Shown here one piece after another: positions 63,469 to 64,000 of a DNA stretch of 64,000 nucleotides; within the stretch, counting starts at the first letter, position 1; each line of letters opens with the position of its first letter. The stretch covers positions 558,001 to 622,000 of the forward strand of contig NZ_JAFCKF010000002.1 of assembly GCF_018130545.1 (NCBI RefSeq), written 5' to 3'. The notes under the pieces were generated by a model. It was not told where the DNA came from and ran no database searches. It saw only the letters and a program-made list of their open reading frames with translations. Source of the stretch: Bradyrhizobium tropiciagri (GTDB lineage: Bacteria > Pseudomonadota > Alphaproteobacteria > Rhizobiales > Xanthobacteraceae). The translations under genes were made by a program, and so were the position numbers.

Positions 63469-63840
63469 TTAAAACTTTCGTCCGTCGGATGCCATTTTTT
63501 TGCATTCCCCGCTGACAGTCAGCGATTTCCCTCCCGACGAGAGGGTCTTGGTCGCCTTGCCAGACTGGCGGGAAATCGTGATCGAAAGTGTAGCGGCGAG
63601 ATCATTGCCACCGATCGTAATATTTGTCGGGCCATCGAAGGAAAAGGAATCCTGGCTCGCTTTCCAACCTCCCGCTGGATCGACGTAATATTGCAGGGTC
63701 GAGGCGGCCATGCTCCAGTCATCAGTTGAGGCGGCTGGAAAATCGCACTCCAATGCTGCGATCGGAGCTTGCGCGTGCCCCTCCAGAGTCAGCGCGCCCA
63801 AGGCCAGCAGCGATAGAAATCCATCTCGTATGACTCGCAC
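63469..63840 (-). CDS. Secreted hypothetical protein
   Basis: 123 residues from a GTG at 63840, chosen because GGAGGG lies 6 nt upstream and the resulting N-terminus is a signal peptide (RVIRDGFLSLLALGALTL ending HAQA). The mature part is strand-rich: ALECDFPAASTDDWSMAAST, LQYYVDPAGGW, NITIGGNDLAATLSITI, ending GKSLTVSGECKKM. Two Cys may pair. No family is recognised. Confidence 0.68.
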   Translation of the reverse strand: MRVIRDGFLSLLALGALTLEGHAQAPIAALECDFPAASTDDWSMAASTLQYYVDPAGGWKASQDSFSFDGPTNITIGGNDLAATLSITISRQSGKATKTLSSGGKSLTVSGECKKMASDGRKF

Positions 63841-64000
63841 AGATACCCTCCTAGCTCCCCACGGGGTGCCGCAGCATACCTCCTGAGTTTGAGCGAGGCG
63901 AGCGCCCACCAAATGCCGAATAGCCTCTAAGGATGGCGCCGGTCCGGTGTTCTCCACCGTAGAATCCCGTACTGCGTCCGTGCGCTCGTCAACACCCGGC

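Overview
This window looks like chromosomal DNA of a Bradyrhizobium-type alphaproteobacterium (Nitrobacteraceae). The reasons are high GC with strong GC3 codon use, a phosphatidylcholine synthase gene, a NasS/NasT nitrate-sensing pair, HspQ, SdhE beside mfd and recG, short palindromic intergenic repeats, and at the right end a locus matching the Bradyrhizobium ndvB-ndvD-ndvC genes for cyclic beta-(1,3)-(1,6)-glucan. No phage, transposase, CRISPR array or rRNA was seen. One tRNA, tRNA-Lys(UUU), is present.

Layout. 0-9 kb: a secreted LTXXQ-like protein, then a sugar/polyol-type ABC importer (Tat-exported binding protein, two permeases, ATPase) continuing into a 2-hydroxyacid dehydrogenase and an amidase. 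8-15.6 kb: small envelope and metabolic genes, including a periplasmic PheC-like cyclohexadienyl dehydratase, a DUF2147 protein, a cupin plus an RraA-like aldolase, and the 5-oxoprolinase genes pxpB-pxpC-pxpA. 15.8-19 kb: nasT-nasS, divergent from rimO. 19-23.7 kb: an accessory patch with less strict codon use (unknown protein, MAPEG protein, DUF3302/HlyD pair, Cys-rich repeat protein, K+-channel-like protein, DUF4242 protein). 24-33 kb: a class III aminotransferase behind a possible attenuator-like leader, a quinone oxidoreductase, pcs-terC, a UbiH-like hydroxylase, an AEC carrier, hspQ, an MFS transporter and an IalB-like protein.

33-44 kb: an orphan YejA-like peptide-binding protein, a protein with an adenylate-forming fold lacking its nucleotide-binding motifs, a degenerate GGDEF protein, then mfd-sdhE divergent from recG. 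44-54 kb: a 699-residue protein with a central TIR domain (the best candidate for an undescribed immunity-type system), a DUF502 protein, glmS, a frameshifted small membrane gene, a GAF-GGDEF-PilZ-like diguanylate cyclase, a WGR-like/class III nucleotidyl cyclase fusion, and glmU. 54-62 kb: a SPOR-like envelope protein, a small membrane protein, the ndvC/ndvD/ndvB-like locus and tRNA-Lys. 62-64 kb: two small secreted proteins around a stretch with no convincing gene.

Functional themes are solute uptake, amino-acid and 5-oxoproline metabolism, amino-sugar supply to the cell wall (glmU, glmS), second-messenger signalling between those two genes, DNA repair and recombination (mfd, recG), and osmotic/symbiotic glucan synthesis. 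All product names rest on motifs and family resemblance recalled from the sequence. No database search was run.
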